From: JAJZGK01 sp035538795
GTDB taxonomy: Bacteria > Pseudomonadota > Alphaproteobacteria > Rhodospirillales > Magnetospirillaceae
Assembly (NCBI GenBank): GCA_035538795.1
Contig: DATLJS010000003.1
Coordinates: 13,501-77,500, forward strand
DNA: 64,000 nucleotides
Direction: 5' to 3'
Part shown: piece after piece, positions 44,181 to 53,600 of the stretch
Layout of the letters: the number at the start of each line of letters is the position of its first letter
How positions within the stretch are numbered: position 1 is the stretch's first letter
The notes under the pieces: model-generated
The model's input: the letters and a program-made list of their open reading frames with translations, nothing else
The model's database searches: none
Told to the model about the DNA's origin: nothing
Program-made: the position numbers and the translations under genes

Positions 44181-44200
44181 CAGCGTTTAAAAAATTGAAC
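44181..44200 (-). promoter_or_regulatory. Operator-like site upstream of potG
   Basis: CAGC plus GTTTAAAAAATTGAAC, a near-palindrome matching the gabD/regulator site (39022-39041) in its first ten bases and outer arms. It is placed where repression of potGFHI by the cupin-HTH protein would be expected. Confidence 0.5.
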
Positions 44201-44724
44201 AAGCACATTGCTTCATCCACGTGCACTGCACAAAAACAGCCGTTTTTTGCACAAAAAATATGCAAGTGAAGAAAATTTTAAACAGTGATCACTTTTTTTC
44301 GGTGCTTTGTCGGTGGCGGTTCGTGATGTTTTTGGAGGAATCCGCGAAGCGCTGCGGTTCCTCCTTCGTCGAATTAGCTGGTTCAGGGAATGATGGCTTG
44401 AAAATGTGATCACTTAATTCGGGCGGTTTTCGTCCTGATTCTTCGTCGGAACAGAGAGCGCCTGCTTACCCTTTGGTGGTATGGAGGGATTGCTGCCGTT
44501 CGGGTAGGGCGGGGCTACAGAGGCGGTGTCTCGGCGCTTTGTTCCGGGGGTGCATCAACGTCTTGATTCCCCATGCTCGTCACGATGTTGGGGCTTGGCA
44601 GCTATGCGCTGCATGCATTGCTCGTTTATGCCTAACGGGTAGGTCTTTCCTCCCTGATCGGTTCTGTGTGAAGCGTCTCTGGTGTTCTCTCTTAGGCGCT
44701 CAATGTGCCGTTTTAGGCTGAAAT
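44201..44724. other. Intergenic region, no supported gene
   Basis: AT-richer than its surroundings. Several short open frames exist but none has a ribosome-binding site or recognisable product. Two copies of the palindrome GTGATCAC followed by TT occur at 44285-44292 and 44406-44413, 121 bp apart, which may be binding sites for an unknown protein. Otherwise I see nothing. Confidence 0.4.
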
Positions 44725-45303
44725 TTAATGCTTTCGTACAATCTCGGGAATGGCTGCGAATGAATGTTGCGGGCTTGTGGAAAGACCCGTGGATAATAAT
44801 TCGCAATCCGGGGTGCGAAAAAATGCAGCAGATTTTTTCTCGTTCGAAGCGGCCGAAGCGTCGAGGCCGGGCCAAAATGAAACCGCCCATCCGGGGGGAC
44901 GGATGGGCGGTGGAGTTTCGCGTGACCGGAAATCGGATTTCGGCGGCCCTCGCGGTTGGGCGGCGTTGAGAATGCGCCGGTCGCCGCTGCGCGCCGCGGG
45001 AGAAGCGGTGCCGCGCAGGTTCCAGGCGACAGGCGGATGCAGAAGCGGAGCGGCGCCGGGAATCGCCGCGGCAGTGGGGGTGCATTGTCCCCAGCAGCAG
45101 GCGTCGCATCTCTGCGCCGGTTGACTGGCAGGATTGCGCCCGGGGGTGGCTGTGGCGCAGATGGCGCTTGCGCCGTAAATTTCGAACAGCGCCTGATTGG
45201 GCGGAATCATCGGGGCGGGGATGGCCTGGGCGAAAAGCACGGCCAGCGCCAGCATTTTCGCCAGCGTCTGCCGCCCCGCCTTCATTCCGGATGCCGCCGC
45301 CAT
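44725..45303 (-). CDS. Small exported Cys-containing protein, DUF2946-like, with unusual tail
   Basis: A 192-residue open frame. N-terminal hydrophobic segment at about 12-30, then an ICATATPG...CDACCWGQC arrangement and PRGPP near residue 118, resembling DUF2946 proteins that accompany copper genes. The part after about residue 120 is Pro/Ser-rich, unlike the family, and codes straight through a strong terminator at 44871-44911. The natural end may be lost through a frameshift, or the reading frame may not be used past the hairpin. Function unknown; copper handling is inferred from the neighbour. Confidence 0.5.
   Translation of the reverse strand: MAAASGMKAGRQTLAKMLALAVLFAQAIPAPMIPPNQALFEIYGASAICATATPGRNPASQPAQRCDACCWGQCTPTAAAIPGAAPLLHPPVAWNLRGTASPAARSGDRRILNAAQPRGPPKSDFRSRETPPPIRPPGWAVSFWPGLDASAASNEKKSAAFFRTPDCELLSTGLSTSPQHSFAAIPEIVRKH
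44871..44911 (-). terminator. Minus-strand terminator inside the DUF2946-like open frame
   Basis: ACCGCCCATCC (44882-44892) pairs perfectly with GGATGGGCGGT (44901-44911) around an 8-nt loop. On the minus strand TTTCATTTT follows. It would stop transcription about 150 bases before the stop codon of the open frame above. Confidence 0.7.
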
Positions 45304-45318
45304 TGTCGAATCTCAGTT

Positions 45319-45350
45319 AAAAAATGGGCGGCCTTGCGGGGCCGCCCATT
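45319..45350 (-). terminator. Terminator after the PCuAC gene
   Basis: AATGGGCGGCC (45323-45333) and GGCCGCCCATT (45340-45350) form a perfect 11-bp stem with a 6-nt loop; on the minus strand TTTTTTAA follows. It sits between the copper chaperone gene and the DUF2946-like gene. Confidence 0.8.
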
Positions 45351-45359
45351 CCGGGAAAA

Positions 45360-45851
45360 TCACTGCTTGGGCGTTTCGGGCTGATGATGATGTTCGGCAT
45401 CCGGAGCGCCGGCCGCCTGCACCATGACGTTGACCTCGACCTTGCCGGTCTTTTCGAACGTCAGAGTCAGAGGGAACATCTGACCTTCCTTCAGCGGGGC
45501 TTTCAGGCCCATCAGCATGATATGGAAGCTGCCGGGCTTCAGGGCGACTTGACCGCCGGCGGGCACGTCGACGGAATCGACCATGCGCATCTTCATGACC
45601 TCGCCTTCCATGTAGTTGGTGTGCAGCATGGGCATGTCGGAGATGGTGGTCGAGACGGCGGTCAGCTTGTCGGCGGTCTTGCCGTGATTTTCGATAACCA
45701 TGTAGACGACGCCGTTCTGGCCGGTGGTGGCGCGGGACCAAGGATGTTCGATGACCAGATCGCCAGCCTTGGTTTCATGGGCTTGGGCGGCGGCCAAAGG
45801 CAGGGCGAGCAGACAAGTTAGGCTGAACAGGATGCGGCGAAGAGTGCGCAT
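45360..45851 (-). CDS. PCuAC-family periplasmic copper chaperone
   Basis: Periplasmic Cu(I) carrier of 163 residues used to load cytochrome oxidase and other copper sites. Signal peptide 1-24 (ending AQA-H). The metal motif is complete: MPMLHTNYMEGEVMKM, then FHIMLMGL, giving the Met/His ligands of the H-M-x10-M-x21-H-x-M pattern. A His-rich end (HHH) may add binding capacity. AGGAG precedes the ATG. Its neighbours on both sides are DUF2946-like. Confidence 0.9.
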   Translation of the reverse strand: MRTLRRILFSLTCLLALPLAAAQAHETKAGDLVIEHPWSRATTGQNGVVYMVIENHGKTADKLTAVSTTISDMPMLHTNYMEGEVMKMRMVDSVDVPAGGQVALKPGSFHIMLMGLKAPLKEGQMFPLTLTFEKTGKVEVNVMVQAAGAPDAEHHHQPETPKQ

Positions 45852-45943
45852 GGACGACTCCTATATATAGAGTATGGCCGGACGCATCGATGGCGTACGG
45901 TCGGGTGGAAGCAAAAGAAAAAGGGGATGAACGAAGAGAGGCG

Positions 45944-46357
45944 TCAGGCCTGGACCGGCGGGGCGCGGGCGGGATAGACGACGCTATCGGCGGGCACGGC
46001 CGGTATGTGGCCGATTGCCTGGAACTTTTCCGAAGCCGGGGATGACGGCAGGGGCAGTTCCGGTTGAGCCGGAGCCATGGCGCCAGACGCGGCGGACAGC
46101 AGCGGGAAGCACTGAATGCAGAACGGCTTTCCCTTGGGCTGGCTTGGCAGATCCGCAGGGTCCGCAGAGTGGCAGATGTCGCTCTGAAGAACGGCAACGT
46201 CGCCGCGGATGCCGGAAGCTTGGGCCGTCGCGGGCAAGGCCAGCCAACCGAACAGATTGACCAGAATCGCCAGCAGGGCCAGAGACGCGGCCAGCGATCC
46301 GCTTTTGGCGGGGCGGGCTGTGTCGCGATGGCGTCCGGTGGAATGGCGTCGGGTCAT
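45944..46357 (-). CDS. Small exported protein, DUF2946-like
   Basis: 137 residues from the ATG at 46357 (a GTG 26 codons earlier is possible). Basic N-terminus, one hydrophobic segment at about residues 22-45, then DICHSADPAD, CIQCFPLLS and a C-terminal RAPPVQA, the spaced Cys pair and Pro-rich end expected of DUF2946. It precedes the PCuAC gene by 92 bases on the same strand. A role in copper homeostasis is inferred from this pairing only. Confidence 0.6.
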   Translation of the reverse strand: MTRRHSTGRHRDTARPAKSGSLAASLALLAILVNLFGWLALPATAQASGIRGDVAVLQSDICHSADPADLPSQPKGKPFCIQCFPLLSAASGAMAPAQPELPLPSSPASEKFQAIGHIPAVPADSVVYPARAPPVQA

Positions 46358-46498
46358 GGCCGAAACAGTATGGGAAGGCGCTGCGTTGGGCAAGGGCGGT
46401 TGTGGAGAAACCGGAAATGAGCTATTGTTAATCACTAGGTGAGAAGTGCTTCGCTCCCCTGATTCTCAGGGCTCCGAACGTCATCGCGGAGGCACATT

Positions 46499-47209
46499 AT
46501 GACCAATATCCTCAATGTCATTTCGGCCATGGCCGAAGCTGCGGCCTCCTCGGACCACGGTACTCTGCTGCGCCCGGAGAAGCCGGTCATTACATTGTCC
46601 CGTGACTACGGAGCCGGCGGCGACGTTATCGCCACCCGCCTGTGTCAGCGCCTCGACCTTCCTTTGTACGACGATGAATTGCTGCGGGCGATCGCCATGC
46701 GCCTGAACGAGGAACCGGCGGTTGTCCGGCAACTGGACGAAGGCCTGGGGCGAGCCAAGGACATGTGGCTCTACCGCCTGTTCTCGGGCAAGGAAGTCAG
46801 TCACGACGTTTATCGCGACACCTTGATCAAGTTGGTCATGAGCCTGGGGCGCGTGGGCGGTTTGATCGTGGGGCGCGGTGCTCATGTGATCCTGGCCGAC
46901 GCTCCCGCCCTCAGGGTGCGCATCACCGGCACTCCGGAAATCTGCGCCCATCGCATGGCGGCCAAAGGCCATGGCACGTACGAAGATGAACTGGCCAAGG
47001 CCAAGGATTTGAATCATCGCCGCGGCAAGTTCGTTTGGGAAATGTTCGGTTCGCGTCTGTCCGACGCCGGCCAGTTCGACATCGTCATCAACACTGACCG
47101 CATGCACGATTTCGAGGATGTGGTCGATATGTTGGTGGTCATGGCCAAGGCTGTGCACAGCGGCCGTGTTTTGGGGCGTGGCGAAGAAAGATCGGCCAAC
47201 GTTGCCTGA
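46499..47209 (+). CDS. Cytidylate kinase-like P-loop protein
   Basis: 236 residues, PF13189-type cytidylate-kinase-like family. The phosphate-binding region reads ITLSRDYGAGGDVIATRLCQRL at about residue 31, a variant P-loop (SRDYGAGG) typical of the group. Further conserved parts are YDDELLRAIA and GLIVGRGAHVIL. Biological substrate unknown. GGAGG lies 7 bases before the ATG. It ends at a strong terminator and seems to be a single-gene unit. Confidence 0.75.
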   Translation: MTNILNVISAMAEAAASSDHGTLLRPEKPVITLSRDYGAGGDVIATRLCQRLDLPLYDDELLRAIAMRLNEEPAVVRQLDEGLGRAKDMWLYRLFSGKEVSHDVYRDTLIKLVMSLGRVGGLIVGRGAHVILADAPALRVRITGTPEICAHRMAAKGHGTYEDELAKAKDLNHRRGKFVWEMFGSRLSDAGQFDIVINTDRMHDFEDVVDMLVVMAKAVHSGRVLGRGEERSANVA

Positions 47210-47233
47210 TCATCATATACGGGCATGAACTTC

Positions 47234-47267
47234 ACTCCCGGCCGCGGATGCGGCCGGGAGTTTTTTT
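47234..47267 (+). terminator. Strong rho-independent terminator
   Basis: ACTCCCGGCCGC (47234-47245) pairs perfectly with GCGGCCGGGAGT (47250-47261) around a GGAT loop, followed by seven T. It closes the kinase-like gene and isolates the giant-gene region. Confidence 0.92.
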
Positions 47268-47479
47268 GTTAAGAATTGCCAAGGCGGCCTTTTCGAGCGC
47301 CCGAAAATCTTTCCCCGTACGTGTGATGTTCGTCACTGACAGCTTTGGCCTGCGGGCGGAATCTGCGCAGTAGGGGAGTTCCCAGCATGGAATGTCCGGA
47401 CGAAACGGCTGTCTTTTCGAAAGGCTAAAGAACTTGCGGATAGAAAAAATCCAAGGTCATAGCCAAAGGAAGGTCTGCC
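47268..47479 (+). other. Leader/promoter region of the first giant gene, no gene seen
   Basis: Non-coding stretch after the terminator. It contains short inverted repeats such as TTTTCG-N6-CGAAAA at about 47295-47312, but no box or riboswitch I can name. The promoter of the giant gene should lie here. GGAAGG at 47468-47473 is a good ribosome-binding site for the GTG at 47480. Confidence 0.35.
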
Positions 47480-47671
47480 GTGGGGCATTCGGTTAAAGCG
47501 TTTGTTAAACGATTTTTAAGGCGCTCTCCCTCAATGTTTTTGTGGGGACAGTTGTATCCTTCCTGGGGTAATCTCCGACCGAATGTGGCAGCGGTCGGGC
47601 TGGACTGGGTGCCACATCTGAATGGGCTCTGGCTATTACGACGACAATCACCGCCGATCTTAGCGGTTTAG
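47480..47671 (+). CDS. Short open frame with good ribosome-binding site; possible true N-terminus of the giant protein
   Basis: 63 codons from a GTG 6 bases after GGAAGG. The product starts with a basic segment (KAFVKRFLRRSPS) and then a tryptophan-containing hydrophobic stretch, but I recognise no family. Its frame overlaps the upstream opening of the giant gene (from 47572), which lies in another frame. A one-base change in the overlap would fuse the two. It may be a leader peptide, a frameshifted start, or chance. Confidence 0.3.
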   Translation: MGHSVKAFVKRFLRRSPSMFLWGQLYPSWGNLRPNVAAVGLDWVPHLNGLWLLRRQSPPILAV

Positions 47672-50600
47672 TGACAACACAGGTGCAAGGCATCACGGTG
47701 ACCCAAATGGGCGCCTTGTCTGCCTCCCAGTTGCTTACACTGACCGCGACACAGTTTTCTTGGCTCGCAAGCACCCAGCTTGCGGCGCTTTCGTCTGACC
47801 AGGTCTCATCCCTCACCACCTCCGACATCGCCGCCATCACGGCGACCAACATCACCGCGATCAATTCCAATGCCATCGGCGGCTTGACGGTCGACGACAT
47901 CCAGGCGATGAGCGCTGCCCAGTTCGCCGCCTTGACCACCACTCAGGTTAGCCACCTGACCGATTCCCAGTTGGGCGTCCTGTCCACGACGCAGATTACG
48001 GCGGCAAAAACCCTCCAGCTCGCAGCCCTGAGCTCCGCCCAAATCGCCGACTTGTCCTCCAGCGACATCAAGGTTCTGACCGCAGCCCAGTTCGGAGCCT
48101 TAAGCACCAACGGCATTAAAGGCCTGACCAGCGACGATATGTCGGTGTTGACCAGCGTCGAGCTGGCCGGTCTTTCGTCGACGCAATTGGCCGCCCTCAG
48201 TTCCGATCAGGTCGGGGTGCTGATCTCCAGTCAGGTGGTGGGCATTACCGCCACGGCCCTGAAGGGGCTGACCTCGGCCCAGATTTCCGTTCTCAGTTCC
48301 TCGGTGATTGCCGCTTTGACGGCGGCGCAGATCGGCGGCATCACCACCACCGCCATGCAGGGGCTGACATACGACGATCTGTCGGTGATGAGCAGCGTCC
48401 AATTCGCCGCGCTGACCTCCAGCCAGTTCTCGGCGCTGACCACCGACCAGCTGAGTCAGCTGACGTCGACGGAGATCACCGGATTGGCGGCGGCGGCTTT
48501 GCGCAGCCTGTCGGCGGTTCAGGTCGGTTCGATCAGTTCGTCGGCCATCGGGGCTTTGACGGCGGCACAGTTCTCGGCCCTGTCGACCACCGCCCTGGAC
48601 GGTCTGACCAGCGACGACATGTCGGTATTGACCAGCACTCAGCTGGCGGCGTTGACCACGACGCAGTTCTCCTCGCTCGACACCAGTCAGCTCAGCGTGC
48701 TGGTCAGCAGCCAGATCACGACGTTGTCGGCCAATGATTTCAAAGGATTGACGTCGGCCCAGGTCGCCTCGGTCAGTTCTTCGGTGATTACGGCCCTGTC
48801 GTCGGCGCAGTTTTCGGCCCTGACCACCACTGGCATTCAGGGGCTGTCGTCCGACGACATGTCGGTGCTGACCAGTACCGAAGTGTCGGCGTTGTCGTCC
48901 AGCCAGTTCAATGCCCTTAGTCTGGCGCAGATCGCCGTTCTGAATTCGACCCAGACGGCAGCCTTAAGCAGCAACGACATCCGCGCCCTGTCCTCGGCGC
49001 AGGTGGCCGCTCTCGACAGCTCGGTGATCGCCGGCCTGACGACGGTGCAGTTCGCCGCCCTGACGACCACGGGCGTCGGTGGACTGACCAGCGACGACAT
49101 GTCCGTGCTGTCGGCCACGCAACTGGCGGCCATGGGGTCGGTGCAGTTCCAGGCCCTGTCCGATGCCCAGCTGATGGTTCTGAACTCGACCCAGACGGCG
49201 GCGCTGACGACGCTTGAGCTGCGCAGTCTGTTGTCGGATCAAGTCGCGGCGCTGGACAGTTCGGTGATTTTCGGGCTGTCCACCACTCAGTTCGCGTCTT
49301 TGTCCGTGACCGGCGTGGTCGGTCTGACCACCACCGACATGACCCTGCTGACCAGTTCGCAGCTGGCGGCCATGGGCACGTCGCAGTTCCAGACCCTGTC
49401 GACATTGCAGTTGCAGGTTCTGAACTCGACGCAGACGGCCGGGTTGACGACGGCGCAGTTGCGCACCCTGATCTCCGCTCAGGTGGCGGAGTTGGACAGC
49501 TCGATCTTCCTCGGACTGACCACCACGCAGTTCGCCGGGCTGTCGACCACCGGCATTCAGGGGCTGACCACCACCGATATCGACCAATTGACCAGCCAGC
49601 AGTTGGCGGCTTTGGCCTCGACCCAGTTTTCGGTGCTGACCAGCTTCCAGTTGGCGGAATTGAGCACTTTGCAGGTGGCCGGTCTGACCACCAACGAGAT
49701 CGCCTCTCTCAGTTCCGATCAGATTTCCTATCTGTCATCCAGCGACATCGCGCAGTTGAGCTCGACCCAGATCGCCGCGATCAGCTCCTATGCCCTGGGC
49801 GGGTTGAGCACCACCGATCTCAGCGTTCTGAGCGTCAATCAGATGGCCGGCCTGACCACCATCCAGGTGCAGGGCATGACCTCGACCGAGCTTGGCCTGC
49901 TGGCGACCACGCAGATCAACGCCCTGTCGACCACCGCCCTGACGGCTTTGAACGGCATCCAGGCGGCGGCTCTGACGACCACCGACATCCTGTGGCTGAG
50001 TTCAGGGCAAGTCGCCGCTCTGAGCACCACCGCCATCGCCGGATTGAGCACGGTCGACGTCGCGGTGCTGACCAGCACCCAGGTCACCGCCATGTCGTCG
50101 GCGCAGATCAAGGCGCTGACGGCGGCCGACATTGCGGTTCTAAGCTCCAGCGTGGTCAAGGAGCTGACCACGACCCAGATCGCGGCCTTGTCGGTGCTGC
50201 AGATGTCGGGGTTGGATACCAACGGTATCGCCCAGTGGAACACGTCTCAGATCAAGGCGCTGACGACGACGCAGATCAGCTCGTTGTCGCTGACCCAGAT
50301 CGGGGTGCTGACGACCACGCAGATCACGGCGCTGACCACCCAGCAGCTGGCGGCGCTGCTGCCCTATCAGATCGGCGCCCTGACCACCACCGACGTCGCC
50401 GCCATGACCACGTCGCAGATTGCGGCGCTGACGGTCAACCAGATTTCGGCTCTGACGGCCGACGATATTTCGGCGCTGACTTCCCAGGACGTCAAGGCGC
50501 TGACCACCACCCAGTTGAGCAGCCTGATCCCCAGGCAGCTGCTGGGGCTGACCTCGACCGACATCACGGTTCTGACCACCACGCAGATACAGTCGCTGTC

Positions 50601-53600
50601 GGCCTATCAGCTGTCGCAGTTGACGACGACGGCCGTCAACGTGCTGACCCAGACCCAGGTGGCGTCGCTGTCGACGACGCAGCTGATCGCCCTGACCTAT
50701 CAGCAGGTCGCGTCGCTGACGTCTTATGCGTTTTCGGCGTTGACGACGACGCAGTTGCGGACCTTGACGGCGACACAGCTCTCTGCGCTGCCGTCGACCG
50801 ACATCTATGCCCTGTCGAATGCCCAGATCCAGGCGCTGACCTCGACCCAGTTGGGCGGCTTGCCGTCGGCGGACATCGCCGCCCTGTCGGCCCAGCAGGT
50901 GTCTTTGCTTAGCACCCTGCAGATCAAGGGACTGACCTCGGTTCAGTTGAGCGGTTTCGGGACCATCCAGATTCAGGGGCTGACGGTCACCCAGCTGGCC
51001 GCCATGACCACCCAGCAGTTCGACGCTCTGAGCGCAACGGCCATTCAGGCCATGTCGAATTATCAGATCGCCTCGCTCAGCACGACGATGATCAAGTCGC
51101 TGGGTTCGGTAGCGTTGTCGGGTTTGAGCGCCCAGGAAATCGACGGACTGACCTCGGCCCAACTGGGCGCCCTCACCGGCACCCAGATCGGCTATCTGTC
51201 GACCACGGCAGCCAGCGAGCTGTTCGTGATCGACCTGCAATATCTGAGTTCCGCCCAGGTCGCCGCCCTGCCGGCGGGGGCGATGGTGGCCATCACCTCA
51301 CAAGAACTGGGCAGCCTGACGACGACGCAGACCAAGGCGCTGAGCACGGCGGCCCTGGCGGCTCTGAGCTCGACGCAGGTCACCGGCCTGACCGACGCCC
51401 AGATTTCCCTGCTGACCTCCAGTCAGCTCGGCGCCCTGTCTTCGTCGGCGTTCCAGGGGCTGACAGCGACTCAGATTTCCAATCTGACGACAACTCAGTT
51501 CCGTGGTTTGTCCACGTGGCAGATCGCTTCGCTGACCACCACGGAAATCGACGGCCTGACCAGTTCGCAGTTGGGCGTGCTGAGCGCCACCCAGTTGTCG
51601 GTTATGACCACCACCCAGTTGGCCGAACTGTCGACCACGGCCATTGTCGGCTTGACCTCGAGCCAGATCGTCGGCTTGTCGGTCACCGACATCGCATCGC
51701 TGTCGTCCACGCAACTGGCCGTGCTGTCGACCACGCAGATCAAGGCGCTGACCACTACCCAGATCGGCGCGCTGACCACCACCGAGATCGACGGTCTGAC
51801 TTCGACGCAGTTCGGTTCTTTGACGACAGTGCAGTTCGCCGCCCTGAGTGGCACCGCTGTGGCCGAGTTGTCCTCGACCCAGATCGGCGGGTTGAACACC
51901 AGCATCATCAAGGTGCTGACCGGCTTGCAGATGCAGGCGCTGACCACCACGCAGATCGACGGTTTGACCAGCACCCAGGTCAGCGTCCTGTCGACCACTC
52001 AGATCTACGCGCTGAGCAGCACCCAGCTTCAGGAATTTTCGACCACGCAGCTGGCCGGATTGGGCACGTCGCAGATCGCCAAGCTGACCTATGCCATCAT
52101 CGACAGCCTGACCTCGACCCAGATCGGCGGCTTGACGGCGTCGCAGATCGCCAACCTGACCACCGCCGCCGTCAGCGCGCTGAATACCAGCGATATCGAC
52201 GCCATGTCGACGACGCAGTTGAACGCCCTGTCGTCGAAGCAGCTGAACTCTTTGAGCTCCTCGGATATCGCCGAGTTGAGTTCGACACAGTTGAACGGTT
52301 TGACGTCGACACTGTTCTCGCAAATTTCCTCGACGCTGATCACGGCGCTGACCACCACTCAGATCGACGGTCTGACCACGGTGCAGATGCGGTTGCTGAC
52401 GACGGTCGAGCTGTCGGCCATGGGGTCGCTACAAATCGCCGAGTTCTCCAGCACGCAGATCGGAGCGTTGACCACCACTCAGATGCGCGGTTTGTCGTCT
52501 CAGGCCTTGTCCTATCTGACGACGCAGCAGATCGATGCCCTGTCCAGCGTGCAGCTCAGCGCTCTGACCAGCACCCAGTTGAACGGCCTGTCTTCGACCG
52601 ACATTATCGAATTGTCCTCGACCCAGGTCGGCGGTCTGACGACCACCCAGCTCACCGCGTTGTCTCTGGCCACTCTCTCTTATATCACGACGACGCAGAT
52701 CGACGGGCTGACCAGCCGCCAGGTTTCGGCCTTGACCACGTCCGAACTCAACGCCCTGACCAGCACCCAGCTGACTGAACTGTCCAGCACCCAGATCGGC
52801 TATCTGACCACCCTTCAGATGAAGGGGTTGTCGACCCTGCAATTCCAGCAGCTGACGACGACGCAGATCGACGGTCTGACCAGTTCGCAGTTGGCGGTGT
52901 TGACCAGCCAGCAGTTGAATGTCTTGACCACCACTCAGTTGGCGGAACTGAGTGCGACCCAGATTTCGCGCTTGACCTCCCAACAGGTGGCGGGTCTTAG
53001 CTCCGACGACATCGCGTCCCTCAGCTCGACCCAGTTGGGCGCTTTGACGGTGACGCAGATACAGGGGCTGACCAGCGTCCAGATTTCAGCTCTGACCACC
53101 ACCGAAGTCAGCGGCATGACGCCGACTCAGTTCGGGGCGCTGACGGCGGTTCAGTTCTCGGCCTTGAACACGGCGGCCGTGGCGATCCTGACCAGCACTC
53201 AGATTTCCGGGCTGTCGACCACGTTGCTGCGGGCTTTGACGGCCGTACAGGTGGCGGCGCTGACGACGACGCAGATCGACGGCCTCAGCTCGACGCAGGT
53301 TTCGGCGCTGACGACGATTCAGCTGAACGCTCTGCAGACCACTCAGATCGACGAATTGTCGACCACCCAGTTGCGCGGCTTGACGACGCTGCAAATCACG
53401 GCCCTGGGCAGCATCTTCGTGCAGGAACTGTCGACCACCCAGATCAGCAGCCTGACGGTGGCGCAGTTCACCGCCCTCAACGTGACGGCCATGTCGTTGC
53501 TGACCACCAGCGATATCGACGTGCTGACCACCACCGAGATCAATGCCCTGAGCTCGAAGCAGTTCAATGCCTTGGGGGCCACCAACGTCGCCGAATTGAG

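Noticed and set aside
44473..44721. Open frame of 82 codons in the gap upstream of the copper genes
   Set aside because: No ribosome-binding site, Cys/Arg-rich translation and no context; judged to be chance.
47268..47479. Riboswitch or structured leader before giant gene 1
   Set aside because: I could not match any known riboswitch core; only short inverted repeats are visible.
47572..47670. Programmed -1 frameshift from the 47480 frame into the repeat frame
   Set aside because: No X-XXY-YYZ slippery heptamer or obvious downstream pseudoknot; a sequencing or natural indel is simpler.
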